From: Nitrospira sp.
Lineage (GTDB): Bacteria; Nitrospirota; Nitrospiria; Nitrospirales; UBA8639
Assembly: GCA_011523385.1 (NCBI GenBank)
Contig: WTGX01000025.1
Span: 62,001-126,000 of the forward strand
DNA length: 64,000 nucleotides
Direction: 5' to 3'
Part shown: positions 42,464-50,982 of the stretch, one piece after another
Position numbering within the stretch: the stretch's first letter is position 1
Layout of the letters: each line of letters begins with the position of its first letter
Notes under the pieces: model-generated
Seen by the model: the letters and a program-made list of their open reading frames with translations, nothing else
Database searches by the model: none
Told to the model about the DNA's origin: nothing
Translations under genes and position numbers: made by a program

Positions 42464-43846
42464 ATGGCCAAACCAGTCCCTCACGACGTTTCTCTTATCG
42501 CCGACCCGATTCATCATTACATTCAATTTACAGTTCCCCAATCCTCACCGGGCTCAAACGAAATCACCGAAAAAGATCTGATTGATTCTCCCTGGCTCCA
42601 ACGCCTTCGGTACATCTATCAATTGCAAAGCGCACGATGGGTCTATCCGGCAGCGGAACACAGCCGGTTTCAGCATTCACTGGGCGCCATGCATCTGGCC
42701 GGGCAATATGCCAAGCACGTGTACCCCAGCCTGGCCCAAACGGTTCGTGACGTTCCCTCCCTCCCCTACGTCGAAGCGTTGCTCAGGATCACCGCCCTAC
42801 TCCACGACGTAGGACACGGTCCCTTTTGTCATTTTTTCGATCACCATTTTCTTCACCGATACGGGTTGTCTCACGAACACGTCAGTCAGGCCATTATTCG
42901 TCATGAAGTCGGCTCCCAAATCAAGCAAGTCCGCCGGAGTCCTTCAGGAACGTTGGCAGACCATGAAACACTCGACCCCGAGTACGTGGCGTTTCTGATC
43001 CTCAAAGAGCCTGACAAGCAGAATCGACGTTATCCCCGGTGGCTGCAACTGCTTCGACCGTTAATCGGAGGACTGTTCACCGCGGATAACTTCGATTACG
43101 TCCTGCGCGACTCCTACATGTGTGGGGTCGCGATCGGACCCGTGGATATTCCCCGGTTGATCCATTACACCCTGATCACGCCAAAGGGGTTGACCATTCA
43201 CAAGAACGGATTGCCCGCCCTCCAGATGTTCCTCAACGCCAGGCTCTATCTTTATGCCAACGTATATTATCACCGCACCTCACGCGCCATCGATCTCCAT
43301 CTCCTGGAGATTTTCCACGAAACGATGGAATGTATTTTCCCTTATAACCCCCTGCAACACATGCACCACTATCTTCGACTCACGGATTGGTCGTTGCTGG
43401 AAACGGTCCGCGCCTGGGAATCGTCAACAAATCGAAAAAGACGACGGATCGGAGAAGAATGGGCCCGTGTATTGGGACGACAAATCAAGTGGAAAACGGC
43501 GTACAGCAGGGTGCTGACGATGCGAGACTGCCGTCCACGAGGACCGGCGGCGACACCGGAGAAGCTGGAATCCCGCATTCGTCAACAATTACCTCGACGA
43601 CTGCGAGGGCTGACGTTTCGAGTGGACATCGCCAGCAAGGACACCCGGCCCTTCAACGTGTTGAACATGGGCCAATTTCAGTTTTATCTCTACGATCCCG
43701 CAACCGGGTCCGTTGAAAAGGAAAAACTTCAAGAGCTTCTTGAATTTTTACCCTCGCAGATTGTCCAACTCCGAATCTTTGCCGAAGATCATCAGGCCGA
43801 TGCCGCCTTAGCCATGGCAACCGAACAAGTCCTTCGGAAACGATGA
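42464..43846 (+). CDS. HD-domain phosphohydrolase (dGTPase/SAMHD1-like)
   Basis: 460 aa from the ATG at 42464; a GTG at 42434 is also in frame. The HD catalytic set is visible: RLRYIYQLQSARWVYPAAEH with RFQHSLG (first His), LLHDVGHGPF (His-Asp pair) and the distal DNFDYVLRDS (final Asp). The rest is helical, ending with a small alpha/beta tail. This family includes dNTP triphosphohydrolases and SAMHD1-like proteins; the substrate here is unknown. The gene lies about 150 bases after the DUF2062 gene and is convergent with lptD. Confidence 0.85.
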   Translation: MAKPVPHDVSLIADPIHHYIQFTVPQSSPGSNEITEKDLIDSPWLQRLRYIYQLQSARWVYPAAEHSRFQHSLGAMHLAGQYAKHVYPSLAQTVRDVPSLPYVEALLRITALLHDVGHGPFCHFFDHHFLHRYGLSHEHVSQAIIRHEVGSQIKQVRRSPSGTLADHETLDPEYVAFLILKEPDKQNRRYPRWLQLLRPLIGGLFTADNFDYVLRDSYMCGVAIGPVDIPRLIHYTLITPKGLTIHKNGLPALQMFLNARLYLYANVYYHRTSRAIDLHLLEIFHETMECIFPYNPLQHMHHYLRLTDWSLLETVRAWESSTNRKRRRIGEEWARVLGRQIKWKTAYSRVLTMRDCRPRGPAATPEKLESRIRQQLPRRLRGLTFRVDIASKDTRPFNVLNMGQFQFYLYDPATGSVEKEKLQELLEFLPSQIVQLRIFAEDHQADAALAMATEQVLRKR

Positions 43847-43868
43847 AGCCGGAAGAATGGCACGTCGA

Positions 43869-46187
43869 TCAGGACCACGGCAGGTCTCGCTCATCCTGAA
43901 AAAGCGGGCCCAGAATGCGTTTGAAGATTTGAGTGCCCAATCCGGTGGTGGCCCCCAGACCGCGCAACGTGAGGAAAAAATTGAATTGATTGCGTTCGGG
44001 AAGACCGTTGCCTGCAGATAAGTGAATATAATACAGCCCAAGCGACCAGCATTTGCAGGAGTTTTGATAGAAGCCCAAGACGTCCCATTCGGGGGTCCGG
44101 CCCGTAACAAAGTCATGATAGGCCCTGGTCCCCACCGTCCATCCCCATGGCAGACGGACGGCGCCACCCGCGGTGAAAAAGTTGATTTCCGGTTGAGCGG
44201 CCAGGACTTCATTAAAGGACACTGGATTCCAGACGTCTCCCCGGCGGGGGAGCAAACCTGATCGTGCATAGCGATACCCTACTTGCATGTAGGCCCGTTG
44301 GTGAGCCTGCACCATGACGTCTGAATTGAATTGCGATAATTCCCGGTACTCCGGATTATAGAACGTATCAAGACTCAGGCTGAAACGATCAAGAAGCTCC
44401 GGCAATTGCGTCGCCGGAAATTCAAACGTCGCCCTCCCCCACACATCCGAGAACTTTTGCGTTGAACCGGGTACGGAACCGAGATGATAACTTTGGGCGA
44501 TCATCACGTCCATCAACGTGGTTGACCGTTTCCCGCTCCGCTCATCCTGCAATCTGGTTCTCAAGGAATACGTCATCAGGTGTTTCCTCAGAAGGTTATC
44601 GGTCGCGTCGATCTGTAAAAGGTCGGACTGCCTCGTCGCCGGCACGTATTCATAGAACACGCGCGGCTCAATCGCGTGACGCAGCCGGTGCCCGGGCCCA
44701 ACCTGAAAACCGCGTGAGACGTTCGAGACCGCATCCAAGCCCAACCAAAACGTCCCACGATCCCGGGCGTCATCTTGAATCCGGCCACGGGAATAGAGAA
44801 CTTCCCTGATTTTGAATTGCGGGCGAAGACCGATCACGTGCCCCAAGTGCAACCCGTGAACGGCCAGGGACGGCATGACGTCGAAACGGCTCACGTTGCT
44901 CCCTTGCTCACGGGCGAAGTGGACAAACGTCGAGTCCAGTCCGACGTCGAGACCCACCGTTTCCGCGCCCAGGGTAAAACGATGCCCGAACCGGTGCCCG
45001 ATTTCCGGCAACCGTTGAAACGTATTCCGGCCTCCGGCATCCAGCGGTTGCAGGTATTGGGCGCTGAGATAGGCCGCGCCTCCCGGCAAACGGCGCGTGA
45101 CGTGCAACACGGATTCCTGGCTGGGCAACGCCCGGGAAATCCCGGAAGCACTCAGATCCCGTAAGAGTCTCCGGTCCGTGGCGTAATTGACCTTGGCTTG
45201 AATCAGCAGGTCGTCCTGCGCACGGTGAACGTGCGCCCCCGTCACTTGCGCACGGGACTGTTTTGCATCGGTATCATTAAACGCATTGATCAGCCATTGC
45301 CCTCTCGAGCGGCGATTCAGGACGTAACGATACCTCACGTCCCCTCCCTGACCCCGTTTGGTCAGGATTTGCGGGGCGATGGTCAGATCCTGGCTGGGAG
45401 AAAGCGCCCAATAAAACCCCTGTCGATATTGAACGCCCAATACGTTGTCGAATCCGATCGTCGGAACCAGAAACCCGGTTTTCCTGGCGTTCGGCATCGG
45501 ATAGCGGAGCACGGGGACCGGGAGGACCGGCTGGTTGCGAATGTTCAACCATGTATTTTTGGCGAAAACGCTGTCGCCCCGTTCCACGTCCACGTCCTGA
45601 AACGAAAAACTCCAATCGGGGATTTGCCCGTCATCCGCTTCGCAATTCGTAAACGTCCCGTCCTTTACACGATAGTGGGTTTCGGAAAATCGTTGGAGCA
45701 GACGGCCCCGGAGCCACGTCCCCGTCTCTTTCAAGAAAATTTTTCCGTTGACCACAAGAACGGATTCCGTATTCACGTTGATGGTCAGTTCCTCCGCCCA
45801 CACGTCATGCTCTTGATCCTTGAGATGAACGTGACCCGTGGCGGTTAACCGTCCGGAGAGCTTGTGAAGCGCGGCTCGGTCGGCGGTCAACCGCACGTCC
45901 CCCTGAGTCACGACCACCGAACCGACGGCTTTGAATTCCTCCGTGACATGATCGAATTCGGTTCGCTCAGCCGTGATGCGAAGAGCGGAAGCCGCATCAG
46001 GGCCGTCCGGCGTGACGTGAAGAGAGGACGTGTATTCCGTTTCCAAGGGTTCGGACACGGGAAACATGGGCAACGCATGAACCCAACTCACCATCATGAA
46101 CACGATCTGACCGGCGCACAGGACGCCGGTCCCGGCGACTCGCCGCACGTGACGCGCGTGGATTCGACTATCCCAGAACAGGTTCAT
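43869..46187 (-). CDS. lptD: LPS-assembly protein LptD
   Basis: 772 aa. It forms the outer-membrane barrel-plug that places LPS in the outer leaflet. After an N-terminal hydrophobic segment (GVLCAGQIVFMMVSWVHA) comes the OstA/LptA-like jellyroll (ITAERTEFDHVTEEFKAVGS, ADRAALHKLSGRLTATGHVHL), then FTNCEADDGQIPDWSFSF and the LptD barrel (PNARKTGFLVPTIGFDN, YRYVLNRRSRGQW, VPATRQSD). A Cys in TNCEA and the pair in SCKCW near the end recall the disulfide-forming cysteines of LptD. It overlaps folC by 20 bases. LptE is not in this window. Confidence 0.92.
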   Translation of the reverse strand: MNLFWDSRIHARHVRRVAGTGVLCAGQIVFMMVSWVHALPMFPVSEPLETEYTSSLHVTPDGPDAASALRITAERTEFDHVTEEFKAVGSVVVTQGDVRLTADRAALHKLSGRLTATGHVHLKDQEHDVWAEELTINVNTESVLVVNGKIFLKETGTWLRGRLLQRFSETHYRVKDGTFTNCEADDGQIPDWSFSFQDVDVERGDSVFAKNTWLNIRNQPVLPVPVLRYPMPNARKTGFLVPTIGFDNVLGVQYRQGFYWALSPSQDLTIAPQILTKRGQGGDVRYRYVLNRRSRGQWLINAFNDTDAKQSRAQVTGAHVHRAQDDLLIQAKVNYATDRRLLRDLSASGISRALPSQESVLHVTRRLPGGAAYLSAQYLQPLDAGGRNTFQRLPEIGHRFGHRFTLGAETVGLDVGLDSTFVHFAREQGSNVSRFDVMPSLAVHGLHLGHVIGLRPQFKIREVLYSRGRIQDDARDRGTFWLGLDAVSNVSRGFQVGPGHRLRHAIEPRVFYEYVPATRQSDLLQIDATDNLLRKHLMTYSLRTRLQDERSGKRSTTLMDVMIAQSYHLGSVPGSTQKFSDVWGRATFEFPATQLPELLDRFSLSLDTFYNPEYRELSQFNSDVMVQAHQRAYMQVGYRYARSGLLPRRGDVWNPVSFNEVLAAQPEINFFTAGGAVRLPWGWTVGTRAYHDFVTGRTPEWDVLGFYQNSCKCWSLGLYYIHLSAGNGLPERNQFNFFLTLRGLGATTGLGTQIFKRILGPLFQDERDLPWS

Positions 46188-47469
46188 AAGTCCTTCCCGT
46201 CATCAGGCTTTTCACGTGCCCGACAAGGAACAAGGAACCCGTCACACAGATCAGATCATTTTCACTCGCCAGACCCGTGGCCAGGTCAAAGGCCGCTTCC
46301 GGCGCCTCACACTCGTACGCCGGATGATCGATGACCGGCAGGGCCTCTTTCAGGGCACGCACGGTGGCTGCCCTGGAAGAATTGATCCGCGTCAGAATCA
46401 CCGCGTCGGCCAGCGGGGCCAAGGTCTTCAAAAATACGGAGAGATTCTTGTCCTGCATCATCCCGACCATCAGGATAAGACGACGCCCTTGTTCTTCGGA
46501 AAGCCGCGCTTGCAAATGGATTTTGAGACAGTCCGCCGCAGCCGGGTTATGGGCTCCATCACAGAGGATTTCAGGATGACGCCGAAGCCGTTCGAGCCGG
46601 CCCGGCCAGGAAACCTGCTCCAGGCCTTGCCTGACGGCCAGTTCAGGAATCCGGGTCCTGGGCATCACGCAGGCTTCGAGGAGAGCGACGGCACAGGCCG
46701 CATTCACCGTTTGATGCTCGCCGTCCAGCGCACAGTGAAGATTCATGTACTTGCGATGCATCCCGATGAAATCGAAGGCACCGGACGACCGGGAGATACG
46801 CCGAAAATCGTCACCGAATCTGAACGTCCGTGCCTGCTTCCGTCGTGCATGCTCCTCCAGAACGCCGGCAACCGGCAGATTGACCGGCCCTATGACCAAC
46901 GGAACGTTCCGTTTGACGATTCCCGCTTTCTCAAAGGCAATCGCTTCCAGGGATGAGCCCAGGTGCTTCTCATGATCGAATGAAATGTTGGTAATGATGG
47001 TTCCGATCGGCCTGCAGGCGTTCGTCGCGTCGAATCTCCCTCCCAGCCCGACTTCCAGTACCGCAATTTCTACGCATTCTTCGGCAAAATACTGAAAAGC
47101 CATGGAGGTGGCCACCTCAAAAAACGTGGGCGGCACGGCGAAAGACGGCAAGGCTTGTATGGTGTTGAACAGGTCGACGACTCGATCTTCGGGAATGCAA
47201 AGTCCTTGAACCTGGATTCGTTCGGGAAAATCAAGAAGATGCGGAGACGTATACAACCCAACGCGAATACCGGCTGCCTGCAGGATCGACGCCGTGATGG
47301 CCGCCACGGATCCTTTCCCGTTGGTTCCGGCAACGTGCAGGACCGGAATACGATCCTGGGGGTTTCCGAGTTCCGACAACAACGAGGAAATCGTGTCGAG
47401 TCCCAGGTGGATGCCGAATTGTTGCAACTCGTAGAGACGTTCTCGTGCGGCTTCGTAGGAAGGCTTCAT
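46168..47469 (-). CDS. folC: Dihydrofolate/folylpolyglutamate synthase
   Basis: 433 aa Mur-ligase type enzyme that adds glutamate to dihydropteroate or folates. The P-loop HVAGTNGKGSVAA, SPHLLDFPERIQVQG, SMAFQYFAEECVEIAVLEVGLGGRFDATN in separate blocks, ISFDHEKHLGSSLEAIAFEKAGI and the C-terminal CDGAHNPAA are intact. It lies between accD (114-base gap) and lptD (overlap), the frequent accD-folC pairing. Confidence 0.95.
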   Translation of the reverse strand: MKPSYEAARERLYELQQFGIHLGLDTISSLLSELGNPQDRIPVLHVAGTNGKGSVAAITASILQAAGIRVGLYTSPHLLDFPERIQVQGLCIPEDRVVDLFNTIQALPSFAVPPTFFEVATSMAFQYFAEECVEIAVLEVGLGGRFDATNACRPIGTIITNISFDHEKHLGSSLEAIAFEKAGIVKRNVPLVIGPVNLPVAGVLEEHARRKQARTFRFGDDFRRISRSSGAFDFIGMHRKYMNLHCALDGEHQTVNAACAVALLEACVMPRTRIPELAVRQGLEQVSWPGRLERLRRHPEILCDGAHNPAAADCLKIHLQARLSEEQGRRLILMVGMMQDKNLSVFLKTLAPLADAVILTRINSSRAATVRALKEALPVIDHPAYECEAPEAAFDLATGLASENDLICVTGSLFLVGHVKSLMTGRTYEPVLG

Positions 47470-47583
47470 CGACGATCCCCCGAACTGTCATTGGTATGAA
47501 AATAACCTCCCGAATCCGTCATGCCTTCACGTGCAGAGGGCAGGCCTGCATCGGGGCAGGGACGGTGGCCGCGTGACAGCCTG

Positions 47584-48429
47584 TCAGGCACTGGTACTGA
47601 GATGCCGAAAAACGGCGTGAAGCGTCTGCTGAAGATGGGGCCGGCTCACAATCGCGTCGATCATACCATGTTCGAGCAAAAATTCCGCGCGCTGAAACCC
47701 GTCCGGCAGCCGCTGTTTGATGGTTTGTTCGATAACGCGTGGCCCAGCAAACCCGATCAGCGCTTTCGGTTCAGCCAGGATGACGTCGCCCAACATTGCC
47801 ACGCTCGCGGTGACTCCCCCGAACGTCGGATCCGTCAGGAGCGAAATGAACGGCACGCCGGCTTCATGAAGCCGCGCCATAGCTGCCGACGTCCTGGCCA
47901 TCTGCATGAGAGAGAGGATGCCCTCCTGCATTCTCGCTCCGCCCGACGTGGTCACGAGTAAGAATGGCGTGTTCTCCTCGATGGCCCGGTCGACCGCGCG
48001 ACAGATCTTTTCTCCCACCACGGACCCCATGCTGCCGCCCATGAATCCAAAATCAAAAATCCCCGCGATGACCGGACAAGCTTGAAGCTTGCCTTCTCCC
48101 GTGACAATGGCATCACGTCTGCCGGTTTTCTTCTGAGAGATCTCGATTCGTTCGGGATAGGATTGCGTATCGACGAACGTCAGGGGGTCGCCGGGAGACA
48201 AGTCGGCGTCCCATTCCTGAAAACTGCCGGGATCGAACAAGACGCCAATACGTTCGGGGACCGACAGGGGAAAGTGGTACCCGCACTTGGGACAGAGTTT
48301 GAAGTTCTGATCGACTTCTTTTCGATAGACGATGGCACGGCAAAAGGCACATTTAATCCACATGCCTTCGATGATGTTCAGCTTGCCTTTTTCCCGTTGT
48401 TCCGACGAGCCCTTCTTAAACAAACCCAT
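47584..48429 (-). CDS. accD: Acetyl-CoA carboxylase carboxyltransferase subunit beta
   Basis: 281 aa from the ATG at 48429, preceded by AAAAGG. It forms the beta part of the carboxyltransferase that makes malonyl-CoA. The N-terminal zinc ribbon has two CxxC pairs (KCAFC and LCPKC), then MGSVVGEKICRAVDRAIEE, TTSGGARMQEGILSLMQMA, DPTFGGVTASVAMLGDVILAE and GFAGPRVIEQT. The start is chosen because the upstream extension lies in a repeat. accA is not in the window. Confidence 0.96.
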   Translation of the reverse strand: MGLFKKGSSEQREKGKLNIIEGMWIKCAFCRAIVYRKEVDQNFKLCPKCGYHFPLSVPERIGVLFDPGSFQEWDADLSPGDPLTFVDTQSYPERIEISQKKTGRRDAIVTGEGKLQACPVIAGIFDFGFMGGSMGSVVGEKICRAVDRAIEENTPFLLVTTSGGARMQEGILSLMQMARTSAAMARLHEAGVPFISLLTDPTFGGVTASVAMLGDVILAEPKALIGFAGPRVIEQTIKQRLPDGFQRAEFLLEHGMIDAIVSRPHLQQTLHAVFRHLSTSA

Positions 48430-48450
48430 CGAGACCTTTTCCCAGGCTTG

Positions 48451-48511
48451 TCCCCGACGCCTGTCCCCGACGTTTGTAATCGGGGATCTATTCGGGGATC
48501 TATTCGGGGAT
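48451..48511. repeat. Palindromic/tandem repeat element between moaA and accD
   Basis: It contains TCCCCGACG twice, then a CCCCGACG...CGGGG hairpin around TTTGTAAT, and two exact copies of CGGGGATCTATT followed by CGGGGAT. The CGACGTTTGTAATCGGGG core is shared with 26566-26605. Confidence 0.7.
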
Positions 48512-48537
48512 GCAAGAACCAACAACGGCGGGAACAA

Positions 48538-49605
48538 TCAGCCGCCGCGCGCGTGCATTTCCAAATGCGGGTCCTGGCGCAGTTCGTCAATCTGAATAAA
48601 TTGGCCTCGCCCGCTCGAGGACTCCAGCGCTTTGCGGTCTTCGGCACCGCGGTCGACCCGTTGCCGCCATCCCGACCGGATGCAGTCTCGCAGGGTCGCG
48701 TCATCGTTCATGCGGAGCGGTTCACGCAAATCAAATCCGTGCCTGGCATAGAGACACAGATACCACATGCCGTCCGCCGTCAAACGACTCCGGTCGCACG
48801 TCGCACAAAACGGCGTGGTCGTGGAGGGAATAATCCCGAACGTCGTGCCATCCGGCAATCGATAGCGCCGGGCCGGAGCCGAACTGTTTTCCCGAATGGG
48901 CTCAACCGAGCCGTACGCCTGCCGGAACGTCTGCAGGATCTCCGCCTGGGAAACGACTTTTTCGAGGCCCCAATCATTCGCGCCGCCGACATCCATGTAC
49001 TCGATGAATCGCACCTCCCCGTCGACGCTTTTTCCATATTCGATCAACTCGACGAGTTCGTCGTCGTTGAATCCTTTGATCGCGACAGTGTCGATTTTGA
49101 GTCCGGTCAATCCGGCCGTCCTGGCGTGCGCAATGCCCTGTAAGACCCGGTCAAACGTATCCCGTTTGGTAAGGTTCCTGAACTTGTCGGGTTTGAGAGT
49201 GTCCAGGCTGACCGTGATGCGATCCAAACCGGCGTCGCGAAGGGATTCGGCTTGCTCATCCAACAAAATGCCATTAGTGGTCAGGGCAACGTCCCGGATG
49301 GCGACCTGTCGCTTCAACAGGCGGATGAGGGTAGGCAGGTCACGACGAAGCAAAGGTTCCCCGCCCGTCAACCGGACTTTATCCACGCCGAACCCGGTGA
49401 AGATCTCCACCAACCGATTGATTTCTTCGAAGCTCAGGAGGGTTTCGCGGGGAAGCCATGCATACTCGTCCTCCGGCATGCAATAGCGACACCGCAGGTT
49501 GCACCGGTCCGTCACGGACACGCGCAGACTCCGCAGGGGGCGACCGAACGTGTCGAACAGATCCGCGCCCGTCGGCGCGGCATTCATGGATGTTGCTCGA
49601 CCCAT
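48538..49605 (-). CDS. moaA: GTP 3',8-cyclase (molybdenum cofactor biosynthesis MoaA)
   Basis: 355 aa radical-SAM enzyme that makes 3',8-cyclo-7,8-dihydro-GTP, first step of molybdopterin synthesis. The SAM-cluster motif TDRCNLRCRYCMPE, LTGGEPLLRRDL, the second cluster FCATCDRSRLTADGMWYLCL and the C-terminal Gly-Gly (HARGG) needed with MoaC are present. Start at 49605 follows a GGAG site and overlaps moaE by 22 bases; an inner ATG at 49587 is an alternative. Last gene of the moaC-D-E-A operon. Confidence 0.96.
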   Translation of the reverse strand: MGRATSMNAAPTGADLFDTFGRPLRSLRVSVTDRCNLRCRYCMPEDEYAWLPRETLLSFEEINRLVEIFTGFGVDKVRLTGGEPLLRRDLPTLIRLLKRQVAIRDVALTTNGILLDEQAESLRDAGLDRITVSLDTLKPDKFRNLTKRDTFDRVLQGIAHARTAGLTGLKIDTVAIKGFNDDELVELIEYGKSVDGEVRFIEYMDVGGANDWGLEKVVSQAEILQTFRQAYGSVEPIRENSSAPARRYRLPDGTTFGIIPSTTTPFCATCDRSRLTADGMWYLCLYARHGFDLREPLRMNDDATLRDCIRSGWRQRVDRGAEDRKALESSSGRGQFIQIDELRQDPHLEMHARGG

Positions 49606-50027
49606 ACTTCTCCGTCCGGCGTCTGTTCACATTTCCAGATCGGCGTAATCTGCTTCAGTTCGTCGATACACCATCTGCACGCCTTGAACGCATCAGCCCG
49701 ATGCATGGCGCCCACCACAATCAGGACAATGTTCTCTCCGATGTCGATCTCGCCGTACCGGTGCAGAATCAGCACTTCAATGACGTCAAAATCCTGCAAC
49801 GCACGCTCGCGGATTTCCCGGAGTTTCTTCTGGGCCATCCCTTCATAGTATTCAAACGTGATCCGGCTGACGTCCCGGTCATTCGAACGATCGCGCGCGG
49901 TGCCGAGAAAGGTCGCAATGCCGCCAATGCGCGTGGAACGGTTCCGGACCCGGTTGATTTCCTCGTCAATCGAAAAGTCCTCTCGTTGGACCCGGACCAA
50001 CGAGGCTTCGGTATCAACGGTAGACAT
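49584..50027 (-). CDS. moaE: Molybdopterin synthase catalytic subunit MoaE
   Basis: 147 aa from the ATG at 50027. It takes sulfur from MoaD thiocarboxylate to make the dithiolene of molybdopterin. Typical motifs: GGIATFLGTARDRS, FEYYEGMAQKKLREI, HRYGEIDIGENIVLIVVGA, HRADAFKACRWCIDELKQITPIWK split over blocks, with the catalytic Lys of PIWKCE. The ATG lies inside the moaD end (14-base overlap). Confidence 0.95.
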   Translation of the reverse strand: MSTVDTEASLVRVQREDFSIDEEINRVRNRSTRIGGIATFLGTARDRSNDRDVSRITFEYYEGMAQKKLREIRERALQDFDVIEVLILHRYGEIDIGENIVLIVVGAMHRADAFKACRWCIDELKQITPIWKCEQTPDGEVWVEQHP

Positions 50028-50307
50028 CGGCAAGCATCTCCCATGGTGTACATGATCCGCCGGAAAACGGCGGAAGCAACGCGATTTCATCAGTGCCGGC
50101 CAGTTTGGTTTCCCCGTGAGCAATCTCATGGTTCACCGACACGAGAATTTTTCTTTTCAGCAACAAGTCGCCAACGTCGGCATTCATCGACTGGATGGCT
50201 GCGATCAGATCATCCACCCGGCAACCCTGATCCAATGCCACCTTCAATTCGGATTCGTTGTGAAGCTGCGTTTTCAACATGCCGAACAACTTCACCGTGA
50301 CGATCAT
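50014..50307 (-). CDS. moaD: Molybdopterin synthase sulfur carrier MoaD with C-terminal extension
   Basis: 97 aa beta-grasp, ubiquitin-like protein. [46 protein letters not shown] and [12 protein letters not shown] fit MoaD. In the family the protein ends at the Gly-Gly, which MoeB adenylates and which becomes the thiocarboxylate. Here 14 more residues ([13 protein letters not shown] and one before) follow Gly82-Gly83. The extension overlaps the start of moaE. Either it is trimmed, or a mutation has lost the normal stop. The start at 50307 overlaps the moaC stop by 4 bases. Confidence 0.9.
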   Translation of the reverse strand: MIVTVKLFGMLKTQLHNESELKVALDQGCRVDDLIAAIQSMNADVGDLLLKRKILVSVNHEIAHGETKLAGTDEIALLPPFSGGSCTPWEMLADVYR

Positions 50308-50834
50308 GACGATGCCCCATGGGCAGGGGCCAAGGCCTCGACGCCGGCTCGTTGATAGGTCCCGGACTTGCCGCCGGATTTCGAGACCAGACACACGTCT
50401 CCGACACTCATGCCTTTGTCCACGGCTTTACACATGTCGTAGATCGTCAACGCCGCCACCGCTACCGCGGTCATGGCTTCCATCTCAACCCCGGTCTGGC
50501 CGTTGGTCTTGACCGCAGCCTCGATGGTCAAGGAACATTGCCCCCTCTCATCGGGCGTCGCATGTTCCCGGAAGTCGATGTTCACGCTCGTCAATATCAA
50601 GGGATGACACATAGGGACCAGATCCGGCGTCCGTTTGGCGCCCATGACTCCGGCCACCTGCGCCACGGCCAGGACGTCGCCTTTAGCGATTTTCCCTTCC
50701 TGAATACGGCGTAGGGTTTCCGGAAGCATCGAAACCCGGCCTTGCGCCACCGCGATACGTTCGGTCGAACCTTTGGCTGACACATCGACCATCCTCGCAC
50801 GGCCGGATTCATTAAAATGCGTGAAATCAGACAC
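50304..50834 (-). CDS. moaC: Cyclic pyranopterin monophosphate synthase MoaC
   Basis: 176 aa from the GTG at 50834, 9 bases after a GGGGGAGGG stretch. The family opening [16 protein letters not shown] is directly at the start. Further motifs: [47 protein letters not shown] and [11 protein letters not shown], with the Lys and Asp of DKGM catalytic. It converts the MoaA product to cPMP. First gene of the moa operon; no Moco riboswitch-like structure was seen in the short upstream gap. Confidence 0.96.
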   Translation of the reverse strand: MSDFTHFNESGRARMVDVSAKGSTERIAVAQGRVSMLPETLRRIQEGKIAKGDVLAVAQVAGVMGAKRTPDLVPMCHPLILTSVNIDFREHATPDERGQCSLTIEAAVKTNGQTGVEMEAMTAVAVAALTIYDMCKAVDKGMSVGDVCLVSKSGGKSGTYQRAGVEALAPAHGASS

Positions 50835-50947
50835 CAGGCACAACCCTCCCCCTTAAGCGTTCGGCCCTATTATAGGAGCCCTCCGAAAAGCGGGTCAAGC
50901 GGTTGGACTTGCTCTCGCCTGGTCGAAGCCGGGCAAGTCAACCGGGC

Positions 50948-50976
50948 TTGACACGTAATTTCCCCTCCTCGACAAT
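50948..50976 (+). promoter_or_regulatory. Candidate promoter of the folB-methyltransferase gene
   Basis: TTGACA (50948-50953) and GACAAT (50971-50976) are 17 bases apart. The expected start site falls at about the TTG/GTG start codons at 50980-50985, so the mRNA could be leaderless. Confidence 0.5.
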
Positions 50977-50982
50977 GCCTTG

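Noticed and set aside
48451-48511. Direct repeats as a small CRISPR array
   Set aside because: Units are 12 bases with no variable spacers and no cas genes nearby.
50835-50979. Moco riboswitch upstream of moaC
   Set aside because: The gap is short and shows no multi-stem structure of that class.
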